DNA of 64,000 bases from Corella eumyota (GCA_963082875.1 OY720100.1:744001-808000); one strand, 5' to 3'; shown: positions 11,549-23,932, numbered from the stretch's first letter. The notes: generated by a model from the letters alone, not told the origin. Translations and numbers: made by a program.

Positions 11549-14500
11549 TCACTTTTTACTGAAAAATTTTGAGAAATCCTTGTTGCTTAAACTCTTGACA
11601 TTATTTTCATTTACGTCTTTACTCTGGGTCACAACCTTTGACCTCTGAAGTGACCTTGGTAACAAATTGACCTGCGTACGACCCCGACCACGTCTGTGAT
11701 GTAACGATAAATTATAATTAAATTTTGTCATTATTTTCATGAATTAAACAACCTCTTTAAAAAAAAAATTATTTTAAATATTTTGTAAAATTAAAAAAAA
11801 AGTTATTACCCTCCTGTGGTTAGCTCTCTACTGCCCCCACCCAATGATTTTTCCTGTTGTCGCTCTTTTCTAGGGGGAGGGTTGCTAATAGCAACCTAGT
11901 TATAAAAAACATTGATTTAATATTTTAAAAATGTTTATATTATAATATGAACCAGTATCTTACAATAAATCACAATATTAGGCTTGCTTAACACTAAAAA
12001 TGCAAAAGAATTAAAAATTTGTGCCAACAAACAATAATTTTATTTACCGTGATTGTAAACCCATCCACTTCTGATTGGTCAGTTTTCATCACAGCTTGTG
12101 CAGCTTCAGTTTCGTGTTTAAACTCGATGTAAGCCAATCCCTGTGATGTCATAATAACTCTTTGTTAAAAATTTTTATAAAATTTACTCCAAAATTTTTT
12201 TTATTCAGTTTTAAATTAAAATTAGTTGATTTCAGCATTTAGATTTTGCATATAAATGGAACTACAATGCATAACATGTATTTAAATTTAAACCCTGACA
12301 CTAATTAGCAAATATTTTAAAAACTCAACCAATGTTATATTAAAATTTGCCTTAAGAGTTTTGGACTTTAAAAAAAAATTAGGATAACCATAAAAACTTA
12401 AAAAACAGTTTATTTTGAATGTTTCTATATCTACCTTGGATTTCCCATTCCTGGCAGTTACAATCCTCAAAGATTTAATTTCTCCATGTTCACTGAATAT
12501 TTCTCTTAATCTTTGCTCTGTTGTGTCAAAACTTAAACCGGCGATGAATAATTTGTGTTTTTCCATTCCTGTTTGATATTTGAATGCCTGAAATAAAATC
12601 TTGATTAGTTTATTTTTTTATTTATTTTTTTTGTATACCTCTTTATCCTCGATGTGGAAAAGTCGAATGCGCGACTTAAACAGAGAGTAACATCAGTTAC
12701 TCCGAACCAGTCTCGAGTTGCCTTTTCATACCGTTTACAGCGCCTTACTCATGGGCGCTACAGCATGAAAGCAGTGGGGATTAAACCCACGACCTTATGA
12801 GTGGTGTAGCAAGTGTTCTTACCACTACACCATGCTGCCGTTTTTTTACTAGTATTTACCAACTTTACATAAACCATAGTAAAGAGTTTAGATACCTAAA
12901 ACAAAAAGATGATAATTTTAGGGTTTTGCAAGTGCCCCAAAGTTAAATTTTTAAGATATTTAGTTATTCAAATTTACCTTGAAATCAGTTGGTTTGCTTT
13001 TATCAAGATTGGGAGATATAAATAAAGGTCTTCCTTCTAAAGGCTATAGTGGAAAACAAATAAAATTAGTTGGGTATTTCTATATACAAAGCTAGATAGA
13101 CAATATATGAATATATATGTAGATATGTGTTAATTTAGACAATTTATAGGCCTTTAAATAAAAACAAATTGTCATTGGTGGTGCACAGATAAAGTTGCAG
13201 GTAAATATTATTTTAAGAGTTGCAGGTAAATATTAGTTTAGAGTTGCAGGTAAATATTAGTTTAGAGTTGCAGGTAAATATTAGTTTAGAGTTGCAGGTA
13301 AATATTAGTTTAGAGTTGCAGGTAAATATTAGTTTAGAGTTGCAGGTAAATATTAGTTTAGAGTTGCAGGCATAATATTAGTTTAGAGTTGCAGGCATAA
13401 TATTAGTTTAGAGTTGCAGGCATAATATTAGTTTAGAGTTGCAGGCATAATATTAGTTTAGAGTTGCAGGCATAATATTAGTTAAGAGTTGCAGGCATAA
13501 TATTAGTTTAGAGTTGCAGGCATAATATTAGTTTAGAGTTGCAGGCATAATATTAGTTTAGAGTTGCAGGCATAATATTAGTTTAGAGTTGCAGGCATAA
13601 TATTAGTTTAGAGTTGCAGGCATAATATTAGTTTAGAGTTGCAGGCATAATATTAGTTTAGAGTTGCAGGCATAATATTAGTTTAGAGTTGCAGGCATAA
13701 TATTAGTTTAGAGTTGCAGGCATAATATTAGTTTAGAGTTGCAGGCATAATATTAGTTTAGAGTTGCAGGCATAATATTAGTTTAGAGTTGCAGGCATAA
13801 CATGACAAATGAAGTACTGACCATAGGGCAGGCTACCTAGTGGTATATAATAATCAAAAGTATAATAAGTTTGAAAAAAGAAATACTAAAAAAATTTCAC
13901 TAAAAAAAATTATTTACTTGACGGTCAAGTTTCAAAGCTTTTTCAACCGAAGATATTTGTTTAAATTCCACGTAAGCAAAACCTCTGATTTTTCCGTTAT
14001 GGTTTCGAGCTATTCTTACTGACTCTATTTGACCACACTCACTGAATATCTTAAATAATATGTTTTAAAATAGATTAAAATATAAAAATAATTTTATAAT
14101 ATTTTTAAATTTATCATTTTTTTATTTATAAACTTAAAATATTAAAAAATTTAAAATCTGGCTACTCAACTACAGAAGATAATGCCTTTTACCTTACAAA
14201 ATCAATCAATTTGTTTATGTTAAATATTCAAAGACAAACAAAATAAAAACCTTGTTAACTTTGTCTTCAAGGTCTTCAACATTATATGAAATATTTGAAA
14301 CAAAAACAGTTCGTTCTTCACTTTCTTTACTACGTTCAACTAATTCACTTGGAACCTCTAAAATATTGCAAATTTTAATTTAGAAAATCTTTTTGTGATA
14401 GGAATAGTTTTATAGAAAAATTCATGGAATAACTTTTGAATGATTTAATAGAAGCTTATTGTAAGGCAACCTTAAAAAAGGTAAAATATAAAAAACAAAC

Positions 14501-17500
14501 AATTTGAAACTAACATATTAGAATTGTGTAACTAAGAAGAAATTAAATCTATCTATCTGTCATAGAACTGTATCTAAGACAATTTGTAGACCTTCAAAAA
14601 TAAAAAAATGCTGTTTGTGGTACATGAGTAATTTTATATAACCTGCAACAGTCTTAAGTTGTCTTTGTAAGTTAGGTAGTTAGTATATGGTTACTATGTC
14701 ATCAAATCTGTTACATAGAAAAACTGCTTTTTTATCTTGCTTAAGGTTAGGGGCATTACTACATTAGATCTAACTTTAATGTTAATCCTTTTATGGTGTA
14801 CCAACCCTGAGTAAGTTGGTTTAAACTTCAGCTAAGAAAAAACTGAATGCTACTCTAAGTTTGCACCGAAGTTGGCTTTTTAAAAAGTGTGACAGTTTTA
14901 AAATTGCAAAACAAAATTTGATGGATTAAAATTAACCTTGAATATTTTGTGGTTGTGGGGTGGTCCCTTTGTAACCAGGAGGTGGTGTGATGGTTGGTTT
15001 TAATGGTTTTTCATCTGGTTTAGTTGGTGTTTTTGTTGGAGATGGTTTCACAAAACGAATTGGAAGCCCTTTATTAACAAGTAAAAATTTATTCAAATTT
15101 TTAGTATACCAGAAACCAATTTAAATTTAAGATATTGGTTTTAAGATATGATGAAATCAATTGTTATTAGTGTGTAGTCACAACAAGTATTTAAAGTATA
15201 ACAATAAATATGTTGCGATATAATAATATTTATAACATACAGTTGGTCAAAACATTAATATGTTACCGGTTGGTTCTTTAAACCCTTCTTTTTGATTGGA
15301 TTCGATTCTAGCTTTCTTTTCAGGAACAAAATTAACTTTTGTGTCTAAAATAATCAAAAAATATTAATTAAAAAAAAACAATTTAATCTTCTTATACAAT
15401 TTGCAAAACTGTTTGTGTAAATGTAAGTTGACATTGATTATATTTAGTGCACCGAATAACCAAATTATTTCAATATTTTTTTTACTGTCATCTTTCGAAT
15501 GCGATCTTTTATTTGGTTGTTGTTTCTTTCCCCTAAATTGTCCATCCCTGCCCTTATTTCCACTTTTATGTTTTGACCCATGATCATTATGTTTAAATGT
15601 TTTAACTGTAGCTTGCTGTAGGGCAACCTAAAAAAAATAAAACATCAAAAAATCAAAAATAATACAGAAGTTTTTACCAATACTCTTTTAGATTAATTAA
15701 TTAAAAATTATTAATTAAGGAAAGTTATATCTATACATAGAGATGTATTTATGTTCAATTCATAGGCTTTTTAAAAAAACTGTTATTTGTGGTACATAGT
15801 TAAATTTTCATTGTAACTATATTATAACAAGTAGTTTAATAGGTACCAGCCATATTAATATAAATGCAGTTGTATGAAGCAGTTAATAAATATATTAGAT
15901 ATTACATTTATTTAACATTAACAAAAACAAATTTGATGCAATACAAACTTACTTTTTCTTTCCTCTTGTTGACTTTAGCGAGTCTGGCTTTCACTCTTCT
16001 ATGAGCTTCATCCAGGTCCTCCAATCTTCCTTCTTCCCTTTCAAACTTGATCAGATAGGAGCATGCAGCATCCGCACTTCCGTCATCCGCTGCGGAGGAG
16101 TTCACGGCATGGCGAAGGACAGCACGGGCATGTTCTTTATCTCCATAGTGGCTAAAGGTTTATAAAAAATGGCATTTTAATTTTAGCAACATTTTTTAAT
16201 ATATCGTCCGGTAGTGTGGCGTACCGGTCATGGACTACGAGTCGAAAGGTTTTGGGTTCAAGCCGCACCAACGTCACACTATTCGCCCTTAAGCCCTGCG
16301 TTTACGAATAGCTTAAAACCCCCAATAAAAAATATAAAAACCTAACACCTTAAGGTAATATGGGAAAAAAAATTTTTTTTAATAAATCGACAAAAAAATA
16401 AAGTTTAATAACATAACATTTGGATAGAATTTTTACCAAAACCATATAAGTCTTAAATCATAATTTTAATGACAATGAGACCTTTTTATTAAAACCTTTT
16501 TCCCTCAAGCCTATCTTTATAAATATATTAATTTAAAAATAAAAACCAATTGTCATAAATATCTGATTACTGTTATATAACCAAAAGCTATTTTACTGGC
16601 AATAAAACATTTTCTTTTCATCTCAATTCACCCCTTACCCGCATTTAGGAAAAACCATTGAACATAGGTTTAAGTAAAATATTGTGTTTAAAATTTTGTT
16701 TTTTTAAGTATATGTCAATTTAGTCAAAAGGTTTGCAGTAAAATTATAAGATTTAGTAAGAATTAGTTTAAAATTTCTCTTCTTACATTTCTAGCTGGAA
16801 ATATTGGAACCAGACCTCCCAACTTCTCCTTGCCTCTGCATCATCGTTCAACAAGTTATCGTAAATCTCACGACTCTTCGCCATATTCTTCATCAAGCTC
16901 ACCTCACACTTAGCCCAATAGCTCCACAGAGTTGAGTTGGGGTCACCAGTGTTACCAAAACCTGAGATCAAAATTTAATAAAATTATTAAAAACTTTTTT
17001 TATTTTAAATCCATGTGTGATAAAGATTAGTGGTTGATATGTATATATCAGTATGTCCAAGGCTTGCAAAATAAGTTAAACTGCTGTATGTTTTGCACTA
17101 GTATAAATTATTGCAGGCAGATATAAATTAAAAGTTGCGACTATATTACAACAATTAAAATACCAACCAGAAGGTGAGTTATTGGTTAGTGTATTTAATA
17201 TTTTGGGGTTTTTATAATTCTGTTGTGATTTAGATAAATTATTTAGTATTTTAATAAAACTTAAACACTAAGTTTATTTATATAAAAATTTGGTCACTGA
17301 TACAAACATTCTCAGCATGATTAAATTAATTTTATTTGGAATTGGGACCGTTATATTTCAAAAAAAGTAAAAGTTCAGATATTTTCACTTACCAGGTAGA
17401 ACTGTGTTAGTTAGATGACTCGTGGCTTTCTCAAAACAACTTCTCAGCATTCTTGTTGACTCATCTTTGTCTTTTTCATCATTTTCTGTTTAAATAGTTA

Positions 17501-20500
17501 CCAAGTCTTTAATTATAAGTTTTTTGCATAAAATTTTTTATTTTTTTGCATAAAAATTTTTTTATAAGTTTTTTGCATAAAAAATTAAATTTTTAAAAAT
17601 TCTTAACATCCTTTTTTCTTATTCCAAAATAATTTTAAACCCATTTGCAAATAATGTTTTAAACTTACTACAAAATCTTCTTCTTGTTATGTCACAATAG
17701 GTTTGCCATAGTTGTGCATAGTCAGCTGACGAAGCAAAACCAACTGCCATTCCTTCATTTAAAGCCGACTCGATCTAAATATTAGAATTAGTTTTTGTTG
17801 AGGTTTAAAATAAGGTGTTTTTTGTGGATTGAGGTAGTTTTATGCTTTACATCTTAAGATTGGGTTGGGCTAATATCATGAGGTCAATAATATCTTAAAC
17901 TTGTACAACTTAAGACTGGGTTGGGGTAATATAATGGGGTCAACAATATCTTAAACTGGTACAACTTAAGACTGGGTTGGGGTAATATCATGGGGTCAAT
18001 AATATCTTAAACTTGTACAACTTAAGACTGGGTTTGGGTAATATCATGAGGTCAATAATATTTTAAACTTTTTTACTTAATATTTTTAAAAAAGTGTTTT
18101 TAACAAAACCAAATAAATTAAATAAAATTGTGTTTCTTAAATTTATATGACAGGGAATTATAATAAAATATACTTACATCTTCATAAAGCAAGTTATTCC
18201 GCTCCATTGAAACGAGGTTAGATTGCCATAACTGGGAGACCCACGGGCAGTTTCGAACAGCTCTCTGATGCGATGACATCACAATAGGTCCATTCTTTAA
18301 TGTTCGATCCTGTTGTGATGTCATAATTGATTTACCAAAGCGTAAATTTTTAATTTAATATTAAAAAACTAAATATTCTGCTTGTTTAAATAAATTAAAA
18401 AAAGGGCAAAAAAAAATAATTAACATTTTTCTAATTATAAAATAATCAAAACCCACTAAATAATTAAGGTAGTCCAACCATAGTTGGGAATTAAGACAGT
18501 TATCGCTGATAGCTCGTTCGTAAATACACTGAATTCTTGCAGGGTCGTTTGATTTTTTCTCAAACTCAATATATTTCAGATATTCTTCGTATTTCGGAAT
18601 CTCAGCATTTTCCTATGAAAATTATAAATCATTTTTTGTCTTAAAATTGTTATTTGTATAACTTAAAGTTGAACTTAAGTTGTTAACATTTTTTAAAACC
18701 CAAATTTTAATAATCAGTCGATAACCAACCATTATTTGACCCAAATAATTTACTTGCTAACTATAAACGGCAGTTTTTTAAAGTTTGTAAGCCAATAAAT
18801 TGGATATAGACATATAAATCGCCCACAAAGCTTCAGTATAAATAGATATATTAAAAAATCTAAATCACAATTGAACAATTTTAAATTCCTATTTAAGAAA
18901 TAACGGCAAAAAAAATTCGACCCAAAATTTGTAGAAAAAAATTTAAAGTCCTCACCAAATCATTTTCCAACTTTTTAACTTGTTCCAAATACTTGAGAGC
19001 TTTGTTGAAATTAAATTCCACTTGTTTAGGGATTTCCCCGTCCTCGTTACCTTTTCTCCACTCTCTATATTCTGCCATTGTATCTTCCATATCTGAATAT
19101 GAAGAAAGTTGATTATTAATAAACAGAAATTATTAACCTTATACTCTAGGTTTGAGTTTAAATAAATAAATTTTTAACCAACCTAATAATGGTACCGCAA
19201 GTTGTCTGGCAAAAAGTTGACCAACTCTACTGGTTTGCTGATTAATTTGGTCATTTTGAGATGGTGTTATGGTACTTCCTGGTGCTGGCTGTCACAAAAA
19301 TAAAAAATTAACCAATTTTTTTGGATTTTTTAAAATTTCAGTTTTAGTTAATGGTTAATTAAGAATTATTGTAAATTTTTACTGATACAACTTAAGTACC
19401 TGCATAGTTAGTAATATCGCATTCTCTGTCTCTCTATAAGCTTCCCACATCGAAGATCCTTTACTTAAATGCAGGCCACAGCTTGACAAACCCTTCTCCA
19501 TTATCCTTCGAATCTAAATTCAATTTAAACTTTAAAATTTCGAAAAAATGGTCAATGTACAGAGAGTTATTTAACCACTTATATGCCTTACCTTGTCAAT
19601 TCCATCTTCTTGTGCCATCAACCTGATTGAATATTGAGCATATTCCAACCAGATCTCAGGACCTGGAAATAAAACAAATTTAACTTTTTATTCTTAAATA
19701 TTGTTCCTGTTTACAGTTGCTACACAATTATTAAAAGTTGATTGTAGCACTGTGAGCTGCATTCTAATTGTCATACAATGGTGTCCTTTAAACAAGACAT
19801 GGGCTATTTTATTAACTTAGTTGTATTTATATAGATTTTGGCACTTAACAAATAATATAAATTTGAAATTTTGTATAAATTTGATGATAAAATAAATTTC
19901 TTACACAGATAATCTTGGACGGAATGTTCAAATAATTCTTGAAGTTTTCTGTGATCTTCTTCACTTTCCACAAACTTTTGTTCATCGTTTAACCAATCCA
20001 ACCATAAGCTCTGCAACAATATATTTTTAAGTATAATTATGGGTGAAGCTTTAACATTGGTAAACAACGACATTTTCACGCAAAACTTTACCCAGAAAAA
20101 AATTTAGAATGTATATAAAAAAAGTATAATTTTTTTAGTATTTTTTTTTCTTGATGAGGAAAGGTCGACTTTACATTCTAAACTATAGAGTAACATTTGT
20201 TACCCTGACCCAGTCTCAAGTTGCCTTTGGAAGTTTGAGATATTATAGACTATAATTGCACGATAATTAGGACGTTGATTAAGTTTTGGCTCAGCAGAAG
20301 TTTATATCATTTATAACGCCTTAATCAAGGGTGCTACAGCATGAGAGCACTGGGGATCAAACCCCCAACCTCATGTTGTAGTTACAATGTTATTAATTTA
20401 AAATTATACCAGCTTACAATAAACAAAACAAACCTTCGAAAGTGGAAATTTTGATTGCATTTCCTTTCTTGCATCACTAAGTTGTTCAAATTCTCCAATT

Positions 20501-21432
20501 TTCCTCAACAAATTAATTTTATCAACATGGGATTGGTAATCATATGGTGATGCAAGAAGCTAAAATTAAAATTTTTATTAACAAAATTGAAGTAAATAAT
20601 TTTAATAAATTTCTAAAAAACTTGGTTTAATTGGGTCTGTGTTAAAACCATAAAAATTTCAATTGCCAGAATGATTATCCTCAAAAGTGCTTAAAATCTA
20701 AATCAATTTGAAAAATAATGCTTTTTTTTGTGTATATCTTTATCCTCGATATGACAAGGTCGAATGCACAACCTAAACACAGAGTAACATCAGTTACTCC
20801 AACCCAGTCCCAAGTTTGCCCAGGAGCTCATGCCAAATATAGTGCCTTACCTAGGAGTGCTACAACATGAGAGCATTGGAAATTGAACCCACAACTTCAT
20901 TTCTGCTGGAAAATAGGGCAGTTTTCGACGAGAACTCGTTTTCGGTCTACGCGTGCACGCATGAAAGTCGAATGTGCAACTTAAACATAGAGTAACAACT
21001 GTTACTCCGACCCAGTCTCGAGTTGCCTTTAGCAGTTTGAAATAATATAAATTATAATTGCCCGATTATTATGCTGCTAAATAAGTGCTGGCTCAGCAGG
21101 AGTTTGTACCTTTTATAGCTCCTTACTCAAGGGCGCTACAGCATGAGAGCATTGAGAATTGAACACACAACCTCATTTCAGTGGGGATTGGACACGAGGG
21201 CAGTGGGGATTGAACCCACGATCTCATGGTGGTGTAGCAAGTGTATTTACCACCAGACCACGCTGCCGGTTAAACTTGATGACAACGTCAAACGTGTGTA
21301 AGCCACAAAAAAATTTTATAAAATAATTCTTACTTTTTCATTTAATATTTTAAGTTGAGCAAAATTCTTTTCATCATCTTCTGCTTCAATTGATTCGTCT
21401 GACGACGTATTTTCATTATTTAAATCCTCCAT
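11549..21432 (-). CDS. SART3: SART3, U4/U6 snRNP recycling factor (HAT repeats, two RRMs)
   Basis: SART3/Prp24-type protein that helps re-anneal U4 and U6 snRNAs in nuclear spliceosome recycling. I place 23 coding exons, all GT..AG and phase-consistent, giving 917 residues (human about 963): 21334-21432, 20434-20559, 19905-20010, 19592-19662, 19400-19513, 19183-19288, 18956-19092, 18457-18612, 18178-18309, 17669-17774, 17393-17485, 16787-16961, 15953-16151, 15486-15627, 15267-15344, 14937-15068, 14251-14357, 13918-14049, 12978-13043, 12435-12587, 12048-12140, 11810-11895, 11549-11693. Residues 1-540 are HAT-rich (for example AIRNCPW-like RAVRNCPWVSQLW), then a Lys/Pro-rich linker, RRM1 at about 665-759 (TVFVSNISY, GFAYVEF), RRM2 at about 770-845 (KLFIAGLSF, GLAYIEF, VAISNPP), and a C-terminal GRGRTQVNLLPRSLQ plus LSNKDFSKFF box like the LSm-contact end of human SART3. 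The start is the first ATG of an acidic N-terminus. The gene is divergent from the Ly6-like genes. Confidence 0.95.
12626..12840 (-). repeat. SINE-A copy (tRNA-headed), middle part missing
   Basis: In a SART3 intron. The tRNA-like head lies at the right end, with A-box-like TGGTGTAGTGG and a degenerate B box on the minus strand. The conserved tail at the left ends in a TCGAGGATAAAG-like block and poly-A. About 90 bp of the middle is absent compared with full copies. Confidence 0.85.
13087..13200 (-). repeat. R140 dispersed repeat copy, continuing into a minisatellite
   Basis: Contains the family blocks TATAGGCCT, the AT-rich ATATATAT run and GTGGTGCAC. Its expected continuation, a TTGCAGGCAAATATTAGTT-like segment, is where the neighbouring minisatellite starts. 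Confidence 0.6.
13190..13800. repeat. Minisatellite, 24/25-bp unit, ~25 copies
   Basis: Tandem units built on GAGTTGCAGG in the intron between the two SART3 exons that encode RRM1. The first seven or so units are 24 bp with GGTAAATATT; all later ones are 25 bp with GGCATAATATT and are almost identical, which points to recent expansion of one variant. One unit near 13481 has GTTAAG instead of GTTTAG. Confidence 0.97.
14530..14690 (-). repeat. R140 dispersed repeat copy
   Basis: In a SART3 intron. Shares with other copies the GCTGTTTGTGGTACATG block, the ACAATTTGTAGACCT block and the AT-rich end. Confidence 0.55.
15715..15865 (-). repeat. R140 dispersed repeat copy
   Basis: In a SART3 intron. 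Blocks CATAGGCTTTTTAAA, TTTGTGGTACATAG and GTAACTATATTATAACAA match the family order. Confidence 0.55.
16200..16345 (+). repeat. SINE-B copy, second tRNA-headed family
   Basis: A different tRNA-like head from SINE-A: A-box-like TGGCGTACCGG and B-box-like GGGTTCAAGCC, then a short body with TTTACGAATAGCTTAAA. The same body recurs at 32508-32645. It sits in a SART3 intron. Confidence 0.7.
17030..17165 (-). repeat. R140 dispersed repeat copy
   Basis: In a SART3 intron. Shows AAACTGCTGTATG, TATTGCAGGCAGATAT and AAAAGTTGCGACTATATTAC, then ACAACAATTAAAAT, in family order. Confidence 0.6.
17845..18070. repeat. 56-bp tandem repeat, four copies
   Basis: The block ACTTAAGACTGGGTTGGGG followed by an ATCATGAGGTCAATAAT-like stretch repeats with starts of TGGGTT at 17861, 17917, 17973 and 18029, an exact 56-bp period. 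It lies in a SART3 intron. The ACTGGGTTGGGGTAA core resembles the SINE-A tail, so it may have grown from a SINE fragment. Confidence 0.9.
18755..18848 (+). repeat. R140 dispersed repeat copy, partial
   Basis: Partial copy in a SART3 intron with GGCAGTTTTTTAAAG, CCAATAAATTGGATATA and CACAAAGCTTCA blocks. Confidence 0.5.
20141..20400 (-). repeat. SINE-A copy
   Basis: Near full length in a SART3 intron; the tail block and the central CTGATTAAG-type block are present in reverse orientation, while the extreme tRNA head is worn. Confidence 0.8.
20722..20905 (-). repeat. SINE-A copy, internally deleted
   Basis: Tail end (TATATCTTTATCCTCG on the plus strand) and head-proximal CGCCTTACTC-like block remain; the centre is missing. 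Sits directly beside the next copy in the first SART3 intron. Confidence 0.75.
20960..21270 (-). repeat. SINE-A copy with duplicated head region
   Basis: Full tail, centre and head, ending at the CACGCTGCCGG terminus. The segment AGTGGGGATTGAACCC-like occurs twice near 21150-21225, so the head-proximal part is duplicated or two insertions have merged. Confidence 0.75.
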
Positions 21433-22225
21433 TTAAGTTTTTCGTGGAATATTTTAATTTAAATTTTTGTGTTAAGCCTGTTAGTTAAATTCGTTTTAAC
21501 AACATGTTTTCTCATAGACGTTGTAGCTGTTTTGTGAAAAATTAAAAATATAACTTTAATAAAAATATAAAACAGAAGCAATAAAATATTTAAATAATAT
21601 ATTTTAAGTACTTCTAATAAAATTTAAATTTAAAAATATTGATTTTGATTTTAATATTAAATGATTAAAAAAATTATATTAGAAAAATTTTATTTAAATT
21701 TTTTACAAAGTTTTAAGGAATAAGTGAGAATTTTTCGTTATATAACTAAACCTATTTTAACCAAAAAACCTATTCTTCAAGTTTAATCTGAAATACACAA
21801 CAAACAAAGTAAAGCCTTAAGCAAAATTATGCAACAAAACCAGCTAAATCGCCTTTTTTATAGTTTTCTATTGCAAAGTAAAAGAAGTAAAATAATTTAA
21901 AGAATTAAAGAAAAAACAACTAAATAATCGTGTAAAAACATAATTAGCTGCCTTAAGCTAAACCAACAATTTAGATTTTTCAGATTATTAAAGTCGTTGT
22001 TACATTTGCTGCATTCAAATAAATAAGTTGGCGTTTAGAAGAACATATTTAAAACTGAAACGGATTTTTTCTGCTAGATTTCGTAACATAACTCTTATTT
22101 AGAGCTAGTACAGCATATTATAAGTATATGAATCAAACAATTACTAATACAGTTAAACTAATGTTGATTAATAACAATAAATCTAAACAACTTTTTTCTT
22201 ATAATTTTGTTTTAAGCTTAAACAA
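21433..22225. promoter_or_regulatory. Shared divergent upstream region of SART3 and the Ly6-like array
   Basis: 793 bp between two start codons facing away from each other. It is very AT-rich; I see no obvious TATA box, conserved palindrome or repeat copy. It presumably contains both promoters by position only. Confidence 0.4.
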
Positions 22226-23224
22226 ATGAAGCTTTCTACGTTGTTTCTACTTGGCATGGCTCTTATGTGCGGTCAAGCTGACCTTATACAAGGGCAGGAG
22301 GTCGACGATAACTTCTGCTACAAGGGAACTATAGAAGATGGAGAGGTCGTAGAAATGAATATGGAACCATGCGACCTTGATCAAGGGGTAAGCTATCAAA
22401 GCTTGACATTTTGTTTAGGTTTATATGTTGTTGTTTTCAAGCCTTTTATTTATTTAAAAAAAAATTCCGACGGTTTTAAGAACATTTAGTTTTACTACAT
22501 GAGGTCAAGGGTCCGATTCCCACTGCTTTTATATTGTAGCACCCCTAAATAAGACGCTTTAATCGGTATAAACCCCTGCTAACCATCACTTAATCAGCAG
22601 CCTAATGATCGGGCAATTATAATCTATAATATTTAAACCTTTAAAGTTAACTCAAGACTCGATTACGGTAACAAATGTTACTCTATGTTAAGGGCACAAA
22701 GTAAGCCTTTAAAGGTATAATTCATTTTTTAATTTATTAAGATGTCGTGTCAAACTAAGTTTGAAATAAACGGGGATTCGAAATCTAGTTGGAGATCGTG
22801 CAAACAAACGGATGCCTGCCTAAGTGATATGGCCAGCAACCCGGTTTCTTGTTATGGAAAGAACGAAAATAATCCCGTAGTAAGTGATGTTTAAAGTTAA
22901 TGAAAATATATATTTTTGTCCCAAATAAATTTTTAATTTTTCTTTGTTTTTAAGAAGATAATTTTAACTTTACTTACACAGTAAACACTATAATAATAAA
23001 TAAATATAAGTAAAGATAAGTTTGTATAAAAATAGTAATTTGAAATTCAACATTTATATTTAAAATAAATAAAATTATTCAATTTTTTTTAGAACCGACT
23101 TTGTTTCTTTTGTTGCGAGAAACCACATTGCAACAATTTCCATGCCATTCCACCAGAAGGGGAAAACCCAGTTCCACTACCCAAAGGGTACAACTGGGTT
23201 AGGTATAGAAAGCAAGGAAAATAA
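22226..23224 (+). CDS. Secreted ten-cysteine Ly6/uPAR-like protein A
   Basis: Three exons (22226-22387, 22742-22879, 23093-23224), all introns phase 0, giving 143 residues. Residues 1-23 are a signal peptide (MKLSTLFLLGMALMCGQADL). The mature part has ten cysteines: CYKGT and EPC from exon 1; SC, RSC, DAC and SCYG from exon 2; and LCFFCC...HCNN from exon 3. The ending CCxxxxCN is the signature close of the Ly6/uPAR three-finger family, so a secreted Ly6-like fold is inferred. No GPI signal is visible, and the tail is Pro-rich then basic. A polyadenylation-like AATAAA lies near 23326. It belongs to subfamily 1 (MSCQTKFEING) with the damaged copy at 26364-27454. Function unknown. Confidence 0.85.
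22493..22703 (+). repeat. SINE-A copy in intron 1 of Ly6-like gene A
   Basis: Begins with ACATGAGGTCAAGGGTCCGATTCC (degenerate B box), then the CTTAATCAGCAGC centre and the tail block up to GTTACTCTATG; the A-box end is missing. Confidence 0.8.
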
Positions 23225-23643
23225 ATCAACATTAAAGTTGATAAGATGCCTAATTAATATTCTCAACTGTAAACTAACTTAATATTACATAGTTGTGATA
23301 ATTTGTAAAGTATATTTATGAGATGTTAATAAAATAAATAGAGCATCAATTGTGAAGTTTTTTTAGATAATTTTTAAAATGTACTTTCATTGAATTTTTA
23401 TTTAATTAAATGGTCAATAATTCAAATACAGTTTAATGACAGTTTAACCAGCAAGATTTATTTTAATAAAATAAATATTTTGAAAAAAGATGTTATCAGG
23501 TTGAATTAATATAAAATATTTTACGATGCATGTCTTTTGCTTTAGGCAATGATTTCGTAGAAAAAAGTTCTGTTTATAAAGATCTTGTGAAATAATATCA
23601 CCGAAAATTTAAAAATTTATTAAATTTTTATTTAAGTTTTTAG

Positions 23644-23707
23644 ACTCAAGCTATTTTTCTTTTGCTGCAAAATTCCTCATTGCTTTACAAATCTCAACCG
23701 TAAATAA
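23644..23707 (+). pseudogene. Relic third exon of a Ly6-like gene
   Basis: After an acceptor-like TTTTTAG, one frame reads LKLFFFCCKIPHCFTNLN then stops. This matches the FFCCEKPHCNN heart of exon 3 in the neighbouring genes, with the CC..PHC spacing kept. No matching exon 1 or 2 is visible between gene A and this site, so it is a leftover of an older duplicate. Host gene relic, not functional as seen. Confidence 0.65.
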
Positions 23708-23740
23708 TTATAATATAACGTTTTTTAATAGAATTTTTTT

Positions 23741-23932
23741 TTTTGTTTTATTTTGTTTTTTCGCACATTAATAAAAGTAAATAATAAATACGATATACAA
23801 TTAATATTACAACAATGCGACGGGAAAAAATGACAAAATCAATTTAATGATTTAAAACATGCCAAAAGTATTAATGTTTAGATAAAGATTTCAAGTATGT
23901 TATGGCATGGTCACCAAACCCAACAAATGTTA
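23741..23932 (+). repeat. 190-bp dispersed repeat, copy 1
   Basis: Reads almost identically to the reverse complement of 63246-63424, from GCACATTAATAAAAG through ACAACAATGCGA and CATGCCAAAAGTATTAATG to GGCATGGTCACCAAACC. Differences are few, so both copies are fairly young. No terminal inverted repeats seen. Confidence 0.85.

Noticed and set aside
13190-13800. Regular direct repeats that could suggest a CRISPR array
   Set aside because: Units are contiguous with no unique spacers, the organism is a eukaryote and the array lies in an intron; it is a minisatellite.
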